From contig JAQBNZ010000087.1 in NCBI GenBank assembly GCA_028288285.1, forward strand, positions 1 through 38,003: a DNA stretch of 38,003 nucleotides, written 5' to 3'. Position 1 is the first letter of the stretch; each line of letters begins with the position of its first letter. The translations under genes were made by a program, and so were the position numbers. The stretch is from Mucilaginibacter sp. (GTDB lineage Bacteria > Bacteroidota > Bacteroidia > Sphingobacteriales > Sphingobacteriaceae). The notes beneath the pieces are model-generated. The model was not told the origin of the DNA. It saw only the letters and a list, made by a program, of their open reading frames with translations, and did no database searches. Shown here in pieces: positions 8,178 to 15,927 of the stretch.

Positions 8178-8609
8178 TTACTGTTTCTCTACGTATTCTT
8201 TTAAACTGGTACCCAGGATATGATTCCAGCCAGCAGAGAAGCTTGAAGTTGCAAAGTCAGGACTGTCTTGAGGGAAGGTTTCAAGGCCAGTATGAGTTAT
8301 GCGCACCAGCGTTTTATCCCCTTCAGGGAAAAGCTCAAAACTAACTTCTGAATTTCCTTGCAAACCATCGTATTTCCATGTATAGCTCAGTTTTTTTTCT
8401 GGTTCAACAGCTGTTACACGGCATAAGTGTAAAAATTTTTCACCTTTGCTTCCTTGGCCATAAAACTGAAATTCGAAACCAACGTGGGGTTCAAAGCTTT
8501 CCAGTTTAAAATACCATTCCTTCATTTTATTATTATCAGTTAAGGCTTGCCATACACGGCTTGCCGGAGCGTTCAATGTTCGCTCAACAATCAGCGGTTT
8601 TGTTTCCAT
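8178..8609 (-). CDS. SRPBCC (AHSA1/START-like) domain protein
   Basis: A 143-residue protein covering one SRPBCC hydrophobic-pocket domain. The start VERTLNAPASRVWQALTDN and the end GWNHILGTSLKEYVE are the usual borders of the AHSA1-like (activator of Hsp90 ATPase homologue) family. Bacterial members bind small hydrophobic ligands; most ligands are unknown. The ATG is 3 nt after the stop of the ArsR gene, so the two are co-translated. This ArsR-SRPBCC pairing is widespread, and the SRPBCC protein may supply or sense the signal seen by the regulator, which itself shows no metal-binding cysteines. Confidence 0.92.
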   Translation of the reverse strand: METKPLIVERTLNAPASRVWQALTDNNKMKEWYFKLESFEPHVGFEFQFYGQGSKGEKFLHLCRVTAVEPEKKLSYTWKYDGLQGNSEVSFELFPEGDKTLVRITHTGLETFPQDSPDFATSSFSAGWNHILGTSLKEYVEKQ

Positions 8610-8612
8610 AAT

Positions 8613-8939
8613 TTATTTAAGTTTTTGTTCATTAGTTTCTTTATCTAAAAAATCTTCCAGTGCATCCAGTTTGCCGGTCCAAAAAGCACGATACTGATCG
8701 GCCCAGGTAGCAACCTGTTCCAGTTTTTTTAGGTTGGCTTTGCAATAGCGTTCACGGCCGTGTTGCGTTATAAATACCAAGCCACATTCGGTTAATATCT
8801 TAATATGCTTTGATACGGCCGGCCTGCTAATATCAAAATTATCGGCAACGGCATTCAAATTCAATTGCTGTTTAGCCAGCAGGTTAATAATATCTCTGCG
8901 GGTAGGGTCGGCTATGGCCTGGAAAACATCTCTTCTCAT
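8613..8939 (-). CDS. ArsR-family winged-helix repressor
   Basis: A 108-residue ArsR/SmtB-type regulator. It opens with the typical VFQAIADPTRRDIINLLAKQ; the recognition helix region is FDISRPAVSKHIKILTECGLV (about residues 39-59), followed by a beta-wing (HGRERYC). The ELCVCDL-type metal-binding site is absent, so it probably does not sense metals in the classical way. It leads an operon with the SRPBCC gene. Two similar dyads flank its promoter -7 element just upstream, a strong sign of autoregulation. Confidence 0.93.
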   Translation of the reverse strand: MRRDVFQAIADPTRRDIINLLAKQQLNLNAVADNFDISRPAVSKHIKILTECGLVFITQHGRERYCKANLKKLEQVATWADQYRAFWTGKLDALEDFLDKETNEQKLK

Positions 8940-8951
8940 ATTATTATTATT

Positions 8952-8993
8952 GAAACCGTTCGGTTACAAATATATAAGTAACCAAACGGTTAC
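8952..8993 (-). promoter_or_regulatory. Paired operator dyads around the arsR-type promoter
   Basis: Two copies of a dyad of the form GTAACC-N4-GGTTAC: 8978-8993 is perfect in both 6-bp arms, and 8952-8967 has one arm mismatch (GAAACC). The copies are 26 bp apart, centre to centre. Between them the minus strand reads TATATTTG (8967-8974), an exact Bacteroidota -7 element, and a TTTG (8995-8998) sits 20 nt upstream as the -33 element. The arrangement places a bound repressor over the RNA polymerase site, 13 nt before the repressor's own ATG. Confidence 0.8.
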
Positions 8994-9132
8994 GCAAAAT
9001 CTTATTAAAATATTATTTATAAGCAAAGAAAGGGATAGTGTGGGTTATCTATGAAAATATCCAGCACAGTATCCGCAGGTTCATTATAAATAATTACCTT
9101 AGTTTTTGCATTAACTAAACTATCATAACCGC

Positions 9133-10455
9133 ATGTTTTTTTTTACATTCCTGGCAGCTTTTTTATTGACCGTCCGGATACGAAGAGCGCTCAAATTTTC
9201 GCCAATATATCCTAAATGGCGTACGGTTCTAACCGCATCAGGCTGGATAATTATGGGGTTATGGCTTCTTTTCAATTACTATTTTAATAGCGAGATTAAT
9301 GAAATTTTAGGTGCATTAATGTTATTAGGCATATTGCTCTACCTCAAAAAAGAACCTGATTTTAAATCATTTGAGGTATTGGTCTTTGCCCATTATCCGT
9401 TAGTTATTGTAGCTTTTGTAAATGGTGTAGTAAGTTTATTGTTCCCTGATTTTTTTGATAAATGGGATAACTTTTTCATATGCGCCCAAATAGTTGCCTT
9501 TGGCTGGATCTTCGCGCGCTTTGCCACATCCAAAAAACAGCAAGAAGAGATAAAGCGTATTAATGAACGTAAATCTGAATTAGAAATTTTAGTGGCCCAA
9601 CGTACTACGGAGATTACCAAACAAAGGAACGAGTTGCAGGATGCACTTAAAGAATTACAGGCTACACAGGCACAGTTAATACAGCAGGAGAAATTAGCCT
9701 CGCTTGGAGAGCTTACAGCAGGCATAGCCCATGAGATACAAAACCCGCTCAATTTTGTAAACAATTTTTCTGAAGTAAGTATGGAACTGATTGACGAAAT
9801 GGAACACGAGCTGAGTAAAGGCGATACCGAAGAGGCCATAGCTATAGCCACTGATATTAAGCAAAACCTGGAGAAGATACGCCATCACGGGCAACGTGCA
9901 GATGGTATTGTTAAAGGCATGTTACAGCATAGCCGTGCCAGTAGTAATGTAAAAGAGCCTACAAACATTAACACCATTGCCGACGAATACTTTAGGCTGG
10001 CTTATCACGGGTTGCGTGCTAAAGACAAATCATTTAATGCCGAACTGGTAGCTAATCTTGACCCTAACTTACCTGTTGTAAATATTGTACCACAGGATGT
10101 TGGCCGTGTGCTGCTAAATATGTTTACCAATGCGTTTTATGCAGTGCATGAAAAAAAGAAAACAGCCGACCCTGATTTTAAACCCAGGGTTGAGGTAAGC
10201 ACCCGTACCATACACGCATTAAAAGGCGGTCACCATAGCATTGAAATAAGAGTAAAAGATAATGGAAGCGGTATACCAGATGCTATTAAGGATAAGATAA
10301 TGCAACCGTTCTTTACCACTAAGCCGGCAGGCGAAGGTACAGGATTAGGTTTATCACTTAGTTACGACATAATTGTGAAAGCGCACAAGGGAAAGATTGA
10401 CATTAACAGTAAAGAGGGAGAGGGTACTGAGTTTGTGATTTCCCTTCCGGTATAA
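9133..10455 (+). CDS. Membrane sensor histidine kinase
   Basis: A 440-residue kinase. Residues 1-130 hold about four or five hydrophobic segments with little extracytoplasmic sequence, so it may sense a membrane or intramembrane signal. A coiled coil (about 133-188) leads to the dimerisation/phosphoacceptor helix with LGELTAGIAHEIQNPLNFVN, where His200 is the phosphorylation site. The ATPase domain has the N box (Asn333), G1 (DNGSG, 376-380), F box (QPFFTTKP) and G2 (GEGTGLGLSLS, 401-409). It is followed after one base by a receiver gene and then by a receiver-cyclase gene, making a phosphorelay-like operon. The cognate signal is unknown. Confidence 0.94.
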   Translation: MFFFTFLAAFLLTVRIRRALKFSPIYPKWRTVLTASGWIIMGLWLLFNYYFNSEINEILGALMLLGILLYLKKEPDFKSFEVLVFAHYPLVIVAFVNGVVSLLFPDFFDKWDNFFICAQIVAFGWIFARFATSKKQQEEIKRINERKSELEILVAQRTTEITKQRNELQDALKELQATQAQLIQQEKLASLGELTAGIAHEIQNPLNFVNNFSEVSMELIDEMEHELSKGDTEEAIAIATDIKQNLEKIRHHGQRADGIVKGMLQHSRASSNVKEPTNINTIADEYFRLAYHGLRAKDKSFNAELVANLDPNLPVVNIVPQDVGRVLLNMFTNAFYAVHEKKKTADPDFKPRVEVSTRTIHALKGGHHSIEIRVKDNGSGIPDAIKDKIMQPFFTTKPAGEGTGLGLSLSYDIIVKAHKGKIDINSKEGEGTEFVISLPV

Positions 10456-10456
10456 A

Positions 10457-10864
10457 ATGGAATTATCTATCTTTAAACACCATATGAAAATATTAGTTGT
10501 AGACGACGAAGCAGATGTTCAGCCCCTTTTTTTACAGCGTTTCCGCAAGGAGATCAAAAACCACGAGGTTGAATTTAGCTTTGCCTTATCAGGTGAAGAA
10601 GCACTAAGATATTTGACAGAAAAACATTCAGAAGTGGTGTTGATCCTGTCAGATATTAACATGCCGGGCATGAGTGGCATAGAGTTGCTTGACCATATCA
10701 GGCATGATTTTAACATGCCACCTCAACCTGTAGTAATGATGATAACCGCTTATGCCGATAATGAGAATTATAGACAGGCAATGGATAAAGGTGCTGACGA
10801 CTTTTTAACCAAGCCACTCGATTTTAATTTATTAAAAGAAAAACTAAAAAGAATTAGCAAATAA
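10457..10864 (+). CDS. Single-domain response regulator
   Basis: A 135-residue receiver domain with no output domain. The ATG at 10457 is adjacent to the kinase stop; a second in-frame ATG at 10484 (MKILVVDDEAD) matches the usual receiver start and may be the true one. The acidic pair is Asp16/Asp17, the phosphoacceptor Asp66 (LSDINMPGMSG), the switch Thr97 and the conserved Lys119 (LTKPL). Its stop overlaps the next ATG by one base (TAATG), showing translational coupling. A stand-alone receiver between a kinase and a receiver-cyclase could be a shuttle or phosphate sink. Confidence 0.93.
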   Translation: MELSIFKHHMKILVVDDEADVQPLFLQRFRKEIKNHEVEFSFALSGEEALRYLTEKHSEVVLILSDINMPGMSGIELLDHIRHDFNMPPQPVVMMITAYADNENYRQAMDKGADDFLTKPLDFNLLKEKLKRISK

Positions 10865-11907
10865 TGGCAAAAATACTGGTAGTGGATGATGAGGCTGATC
10901 TTGAGATTTTAGTGAAACAAAAGTTTCGCAAAAAGATCAGAGAGAACGTATACCAATTTATTTTTGCGCAAAACGGCGAAGAGGCTTTACAAAAAGTTAA
11001 AGAGCACCCGGATGTAGATATAATTCTGTCTGATATTAACATGCCCGTTATGGATGGGCTTACCCTGCTTAGCCGCCTGCCAGAAGTCAATCCCCTTATA
11101 AAGGCGGTTGTAGTATCAGCTTATGGCGATATGCAAAACATACGTACGGCTATGAACCGGGGTGCGTTTGATTTTATATGCAAACCGGTTGATTTTGAAG
11201 ACCTGGATGTTACCATGGAAAAGACCATTACCTACGTAAAGCAAATGCAGGAAACTCTGCGTGCCATAAAGGAGAATAACATACTGAAAATGTATGTGGA
11301 TGAGAATGTGCTCAATTTTATGGCGCATAAGGGGTTTGAAGATACCCTTATGAAGAATGAGATATTGCAGGCAACCGTAATGTTTATTGATGTTTGTGGT
11401 TTTACCTCAATAACAGAGCACGTGCCGGCTAACACTATAGTTAACCTGCTAAATGGCTTGTTTGATAAAGTTGTAAAAGAAATAATTGCTCAGGGCGGCC
11501 ATGTAGATAAATTTATGGGCGATGCTGTGATGGCGGTTTTCCGTGGAGAATTTCATCTTGACAGGGCTATTGATTCGGCATTGGCGGTAAAAGCACAGTT
11601 AAGTAATGAACCAGAGATCTCCGCTGGCGATAAAACATTTAAACCAGCGATCTCGGTAGGTATCAACTCAGGCGAAATGTTATCAGGTAATATAGGGTCG
11701 GCATCATTACGCAGGTTAGATTACACTGTTATTGGCGATGCCGTGAATTTGGCACAACGCTTACAATCAGTTGCAAAGGCAGGCCAGATCATCATTACCG
11801 AAGATGTTTACAAGCAGGCAAAAGAATCTTTTAAATGCAGCATAAATGGCGAATTTATACTCAAAAACAAATTAAAGCCCGTTAATACTTACGAGGTTAT
11901 AGAATAA
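10864..11907 (+). CDS. Receiver-linked class III adenylate cyclase
   Basis: A 347-residue protein. Residues 1-125 are a receiver (Asp57 phosphoacceptor, Lys107); a helical linker (about 125-165) leads to a class III nucleotide cyclase domain (about 168-345). The catalytic set is complete: metal-binding Asp176 (FIDVCGFTS) and Asp220 (FMGDAVMAVF), purine-selecting Lys216 and Asp286 (RRLDYTVIGD), and transition-state residues Asn295 and Arg299. The Lys/Asp pair predicts ATP rather than GTP as substrate. Phosphorylation by the upstream kinase would then set cyclic AMP synthesis. It ends one base before the opposing YitT stop codon. Confidence 0.93.
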   Translation: MAKILVVDDEADLEILVKQKFRKKIRENVYQFIFAQNGEEALQKVKEHPDVDIILSDINMPVMDGLTLLSRLPEVNPLIKAVVVSAYGDMQNIRTAMNRGAFDFICKPVDFEDLDVTMEKTITYVKQMQETLRAIKENNILKMYVDENVLNFMAHKGFEDTLMKNEILQATVMFIDVCGFTSITEHVPANTIVNLLNGLFDKVVKEIIAQGGHVDKFMGDAVMAVFRGEFHLDRAIDSALAVKAQLSNEPEISAGDKTFKPAISVGINSGEMLSGNIGSASLRRLDYTVIGDAVNLAQRLQSVAKAGQIIITEDVYKQAKESFKCSINGEFILKNKLKPVNTYEVIE

Positions 11908-11908
11908 C

Positions 11909-12781
11909 TTAGTGCCTTGCACGGCGTTTTAGCACACCACCTGCGGCTTCTTTTATAATACTGGTAAATATAAAAGCTTGTGGATCAATTTCATGTACCA
12001 TGTTTCTTAAACGGCGCAGCTCCAAGCGGGTTACTACGGTAAAAACAATATCAACCGGGTGGCTTACATCAAAGCTTTCTTTCAAAAAACCGCGTTCTCC
12101 TTTATAAACGGTTATGCCGCGCCCCAGTTGCATTACCAGCATCTCTTTTATTATTTGGTTTTTGGCAGATATAATAGTTACCCCGGTATATTCTTCCAAT
12201 CCTTCAATTACAAAATTGATTGTTCGGGAAGCTGTGTAGTAGGTAAGTATGGAGTATAGTGCTGTAGGTAATCCCAATTTAACAGCAGCTACCAGGAAGA
12301 TGATAATATTAATACCGAGTATGATCTCGCTTATGGTAAAACTAATACGCTTGCCGGTGTATAGGGCCAAAACCTCAATACCATCCAGCGCGCAACCACC
12401 GCGTATGGCCAAACCAATCCCAATGCCCATAAATACCCCGCCAAAGATAGATACCAGCAACTTATCAGAAGTGATTTGAGGGTAAGGGATAAATAACAGG
12501 CACAAAGCCAGCCCAATAATTGCTACTGAGGTTTTAACCGCAAAGGACTTATCAACTTGAAAAGCCCCCATAATAATAAAGGGAATGTTAGCAATTATAA
12601 TTACGAAAGCAATGTTAACATGGTAAAGCTCATGTATCAGCAATGAGATACCTGTAACACCGCCATCAAAAAATGCGTTAGGTACCAAAAAACTCCTTAA
12701 GGCAAAGCCGCAAAATAATATACCGGCCAGTATGTAAACAGTATCTAAAACGGTGATTTTTATAGCGTTGCTATTGCTCAT
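11909..12781 (-). CDS. YitT family membrane protein (DUF2179)
   Basis: A 290-residue protein with about five or six membrane segments in residues 15-190 and a C-terminal soluble DUF2179 domain (about 225-280, GRGITVYKGERGFLKES followed by VFTVVTRLELRRLRNMV). YitT proteins are inner-membrane proteins of unknown transport role; DUF2179 has a ligand-binding alpha/beta fold. Family membership is clear; the substrate is not. The gene is convergent with the cyclase gene with a single base between stop codons and no terminator, so the two transcripts should overlap at their 3' ends. Confidence 0.92.
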   Translation of the reverse strand: MSNSNAIKITVLDTVYILAGILFCGFALRSFLVPNAFFDGGVTGISLLIHELYHVNIAFVIIIANIPFIIMGAFQVDKSFAVKTSVAIIGLALCLLFIPYPQITSDKLLVSIFGGVFMGIGIGLAIRGGCALDGIEVLALYTGKRISFTISEIILGINIIIFLVAAVKLGLPTALYSILTYYTASRTINFVIEGLEEYTGVTIISAKNQIIKEMLVMQLGRGITVYKGERGFLKESFDVSHPVDIVFTVVTRLELRRLRNMVHEIDPQAFIFTSIIKEAAGGVLKRRARH

Positions 12782-12878
12782 TTGGCTTTTGTAGATGTTT
12801 TTGAATATGTTTAGCTATTTGATTCGCTAAGATATTAAATTGATATAATAAACGGGAGATACGCAAATATTAAATAAG

Positions 12879-13056
12879 TCCGCTACTTCCGCAGTCGCCT
12901 GGCTCCAGCCGAGTGACCGTTATTATGCGGCGTCTCACCGCGGCATATTCAAGAGGCGGCCCGAGGCCTTGTAATAGTTGTCACCGCTACCCAAGCGTCC
13001 CTTACCCTCTTTGCATTAGCAGAGGGTCTACCAGCGTAGCGTAGTCGGGGTGAATC
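12879..13056. repeat. GC-rich non-coding element, possible dispersed repeat
   Basis: About 178 nt that contrast sharply in composition with the flanks and hold several short inverted repeats: CCCTCT/AGAGGG (13005-13010 with 13021-13026), GGCC-CGA-GGCC near 12958-12968, and CGCTAC at the left end (12881) matching GTAGCG near the right end. It ends in a GTAGTCGGGGTGAATC tail. This looks like a degenerate mobile or palindromic intergenic repeat, perhaps two fused units. There is no second copy in this window, so the repeat status is inferred. Confidence 0.45.
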
Positions 13057-13158
13057 AAATAATTAAACTATAATGCTGCTATTTGTAATGTTTCCCTTTG
13101 TTTGTGAGCCCAAAGTCATATCTATGAACATTGCTATCTACAGCGCCTCTTTTAGTGT

Positions 13159-13166
13159 TAGTTTTG
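13159..13166 (+). promoter_or_regulatory. -7 promoter element of LLM oxidoreductase gene
   Basis: TAGTTTTG, an exact TAnnTTTG match, is 48 nt before the ATG. It would start a transcript near 13172 whose leader contains the hairpin at 13180-13202. Confidence 0.5.
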
Positions 13167-13179
13167 AATAAAATATACA

Positions 13180-13202
13180 CCTGCCGATAAATCACCGGCA
13201 GG
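13180..13202 (+). promoter_or_regulatory. Leader hairpin before LLM oxidoreductase gene
   Basis: A perfect 7-bp stem, CCTGCCG with CGGCAGG, and a 9-nt loop, ending 12 nt before the ATG at 13215. It has no T-run, so it is not a terminator. It may affect translation or mRNA stability. Confidence 0.4.
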
Positions 13203-13214
13203 AAAATAAGTACT

Positions 13215-14225
13215 ATGAGTTTTAAAAAAATATCTGATATAAAATATTCCGTTTTAGACCTGGCAACAGTTACCCAAGGCAGCACCCCTGCTGATAGTTT
13301 TAAAAAAAGCATGGATGTTGCCCAACAAGCCGAAAAATTAGGTTATACCCGTTACTGGTTTGCCGAGCACCATAACATGATGAATGTGGCAAGCTCTGCT
13401 ACATCTGTATTGATAGGATACATAGCAGGCGGTACAAAAACTATAAGAGTAGGCTCGGGTGGTATTATGCTGCCCAACCACTCACCATTAATTGTGGCCG
13501 AGCAGTTTGGCACGCTGGCATCACTCTATCCCGGCCGGATAGATTTGGGTTTAGGCCGTGCGCCGGGTACTGATCAAACAACGGCACTGGCCATTCGTGG
13601 CGAAAACTTTAACGCAGCACACAACTTTCCGCGGGATATTGTAAAGCTGCAGAACTACTTTTCGGCAGAAAATGCTACAGCCAAGGTAAGGGCCATTCCC
13701 GGCGAGGGATTGGATATACCTATCTGGGTTTTAGGTTCAAGCACCGATAGTGCAAAAGTAGCGGCTGTGTTGGGTTTACCTTATGCCTTTGCAAGTCACT
13801 TTGCGCCTACGTATTTTATGGAGGCCATCAACATTTATCGCGACAACTTTAAACCGTCAGAACATTTGCAGAGCCCCTATATAATGTCATGCGTAAACGT
13901 AGTAGCTGCCGATACCGATGCAGAAGCCGAACGTTTGGCAACATCAGTAAAGCAATTTTTTATGGGCGTGGTTACAGGTAAAAGGCAGTTATTACCGCCA
14001 CCTGTTACCAGTATGGACAGCATTTGGAACGTTTTTGAAGAAGAAGCCATTATGCAAATGCTCGCATACTCTTTTATTGGCGGCCCCGAAAAAATTAAAG
14101 CTGAAATGAGCTCCTTTATTGAGCAAACCGGTATTGATGAAGTAATGGCTACCTCGCATATTTTTGAGCATTCATCAAGGTTATATTCTTACAAGTTATT
14201 TGCCGAAATGTTTAAGAAAAACTAA
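13215..14225 (+). CDS. LLM-class flavin-dependent oxidoreductase
   Basis: A 336-residue luciferase-like monooxygenase of the subgroup sometimes called luciferase family oxidoreductase group 1. Diagnostic segments are LGYTRYWFAEHHNM (about residues 43-56), IRVGSGGIMLPNHSPL (about 77-92) and LYPGRIDLGLGRAPGTD (about 104-120), which build the FMN-binding TIM barrel. These enzymes use reduced flavin and oxygen to oxidise small organic substrates; the substrate cannot be read from sequence. It is a single gene with its own -7 element and a terminator. Confidence 0.92.
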   Translation: MSFKKISDIKYSVLDLATVTQGSTPADSFKKSMDVAQQAEKLGYTRYWFAEHHNMMNVASSATSVLIGYIAGGTKTIRVGSGGIMLPNHSPLIVAEQFGTLASLYPGRIDLGLGRAPGTDQTTALAIRGENFNAAHNFPRDIVKLQNYFSAENATAKVRAIPGEGLDIPIWVLGSSTDSAKVAAVLGLPYAFASHFAPTYFMEAINIYRDNFKPSEHLQSPYIMSCVNVVAADTDAEAERLATSVKQFFMGVVTGKRQLLPPPVTSMDSIWNVFEEEAIMQMLAYSFIGGPEKIKAEMSSFIEQTGIDEVMATSHIFEHSSRLYSYKLFAEMFKKN

Positions 14226-14282
14226 AGCATACCTATGACGAAATGTTACAGCGATTAAAGCAAGTTTATATTAAAAATACAT

Positions 14283-14313
14283 AGCCCTTGATATTGGTAT
14301 TAAGGGCTTTTTT
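14283..14313 (+). terminator. Terminator of LLM oxidoreductase gene
   Basis: Stem AGCCCTT (14283-14289) with AAGGGCT (14302-14308) and a T-run to 14313. It separates the monooxygenase gene from the kinase operon downstream. Confidence 0.85.
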
Positions 14314-14460
14314 ATTCTTATGCTTGAAATAAGTAATAAAACGATGAGTAATCGATGAGTAATAAAAAGATATTAATTGTTTACAACAAATTGAGTCTAT
14401 TAAATGTAAATTAGTCTGTATAATTCTGATACCAATATCTACGGATAATAATTACTATTG

Positions 14461-15834
14461 ATGAGCAAAGTATTTACCATAACAGAAGGACTGGAAAACT
14501 TAGGGGCATTACGCACCGGCGGACAGGGTTCTGTATATAAAGGCAGGCGTATGGGGCCAATTCTTACGGCAATAAAGCTGCTGCCAACGCCCATTCATAT
14601 TGAAAGTGAGGAGGATAAGAATTTCCGCAGTTTCCGTAACGAGGTAACTAAGCTGCAAAAGGTTAATGAGCAGCCTAATCCTAATGTAGTAAAGATATTG
14701 AGCTGGGGCATTACAGATAGCGGCTCGTTCCCCTACATTGAAATGGAATATATTGAAGGGCCTGACCTTGGCGAACTCCTGCATCCGCCACATGATAAAG
14801 TATTTACATTAAAAGAAGCCATTCGTTTAGCCGACCAGTTGGCCGGTGCCTTAGCGCATTGCCATAAGGTAGGGGTTAAGCACGGCGATATTAAAAGCAA
14901 CAACGTTAAATACAATATCCACACAGGAAACTATGTGTTGCTTGATTTTGGTTTGGCTATAATGACCGAAGAGCAGCGCCGTACCAGCATACGCTATGCG
15001 GGAGCAATTGAATTTATGGCGCCAGAGCAGCACGAAGGTAAAATGCTGCCTCAAACAGATGTTTACAGCTATGGGGTTATCTTATATGAATTACTTACCG
15101 GTACTGTTCCTTTTCCGTTAACAGTGGGCGGTGATGCTGGTCGTAATGCGGTAATGCTGGCCCATATAGAATCTGAAGTGCCTGATCTAATTGCTGCCCG
15201 TAAAAAAGCTATCCCAAAAACATGGGATCCGGAAAGGCGGACACAGGAAATGCAGGTGCCACAATGGCTACTGCGAGTGATTAATAAGTGCCTGCAAAAA
15301 AATCCTGCAGACCGTTACCCCAGCGGTAAGGAGCTGGAGGCGGCAATTATTGCGGGGAGCCTTTCGGCAGTAGATAGTAATAATCAGCAAACGGCGTTAA
15401 ATGCCATCGCTTTAAAAAACGAAAACGAGCGCTTACGGGCGGAGTTAATGAAATTGCAGCAGACCCCGCCTGTGAGCGCTGAACCGGTTGAAGATGAGTC
15501 GAGGATATCGTTATCAAAGCCGTTCTATTATACAGTAATAACTTTGCTTGTGTTATTTATGGGCTTATCCGTTTACTCAACATTTATAAAAAAGCAGGCC
15601 AACCCAAGTACTGTGAAACAGGATACCCTCCAAACAGGAAATGATACCACAAAGGCAGTAAAGCCAGTAGATTACGGCCGTGCCGGAGTTGCTGATACAC
15701 CTACCCGGATTGATTATGATTCCATGAGGCAGCAGGATAGCATTAAAAATGCACAAAAGAATGGCGAATCTAAAACTAAAACAGACAGTACCCAAAGCTC
15801 AACGCAGGATACAACTGCTAAGCCCGATCAATAG
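14461..15834 (+). CDS. Transmembrane Ser/Thr protein kinase 1
   Basis: A 457-residue eukaryotic-type kinase. I start it at ATG 14461 because the paralogue at 23339 begins with the same MSK(V/I)FTITEGLENLG. Kinase landmarks: Gly loop GGQGSVYKG (20-28), Lys39, catalytic loop HGDIKSNN (141-148) with Asp143 and Asn148, DFG at 162-164, and APE at 187-189. The catalytic Asp is preceded by Gly instead of Arg, a non-RD kinase. A short coiled coil (about 318-334) precedes one membrane segment (about 355-376) and a Thr/Ser/Asp-rich outer tail of 80 residues. No PASTA domains. It is first in the cell-wall operon; the FHA and PP2C proteins downstream are likely partners. Confidence 0.95.
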   Translation: MSKVFTITEGLENLGALRTGGQGSVYKGRRMGPILTAIKLLPTPIHIESEEDKNFRSFRNEVTKLQKVNEQPNPNVVKILSWGITDSGSFPYIEMEYIEGPDLGELLHPPHDKVFTLKEAIRLADQLAGALAHCHKVGVKHGDIKSNNVKYNIHTGNYVLLDFGLAIMTEEQRRTSIRYAGAIEFMAPEQHEGKMLPQTDVYSYGVILYELLTGTVPFPLTVGGDAGRNAVMLAHIESEVPDLIAARKKAIPKTWDPERRTQEMQVPQWLLRVINKCLQKNPADRYPSGKELEAAIIAGSLSAVDSNNQQTALNAIALKNENERLRAELMKLQQTPPVSAEPVEDESRISLSKPFYYTVITLLVLFMGLSVYSTFIKKQANPSTVKQDTLQTGNDTTKAVKPVDYGRAGVADTPTRIDYDSMRQQDSIKNAQKNGESKTKTDSTQSSTQDTTAKPDQ

Positions 15835-15927
15835 ATTAAAAAATTAAACTTTATGACAGATAAAAACATCTGTGGCAATTTTATGTTCAGTAACACGTAT
15901 CATCTTAATACTTTGAAGTTCAATTAA

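Larger units (their letters stand above)
12782..13214. other. Intergenic region with GC-rich insert
   Basis: A 433-nt gap between the divergently oriented YitT and monooxygenase genes. The outer parts are AT-rich and ordinary; the middle (12879-13056) is clearly more GC-rich than all surrounding non-coding DNA and is listed separately. Near the right edge lie a -7 element and a leader hairpin for the monooxygenase. No convincing coding frame. Confidence 0.7.

Noticed and set aside
12925..13044. Open frame starting MRRLTAAYSRGG inside the GC-rich island
   Set aside because: About 39 codons with no domain; the hairpins and composition fit a non-coding element better.
14458..14460. TTG start for kinase 1
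   Set aside because: The paralogous kinase starts at the matching ATG (MSK), so the ATG at 14461 is preferred.
15856..15873. Hairpin ACAGAT-AAAAAC-ATCTGT after kinase 1
   Set aside because: Only 6 bp and AT-rich, with no T-run, so not a terminator that would split the operon.
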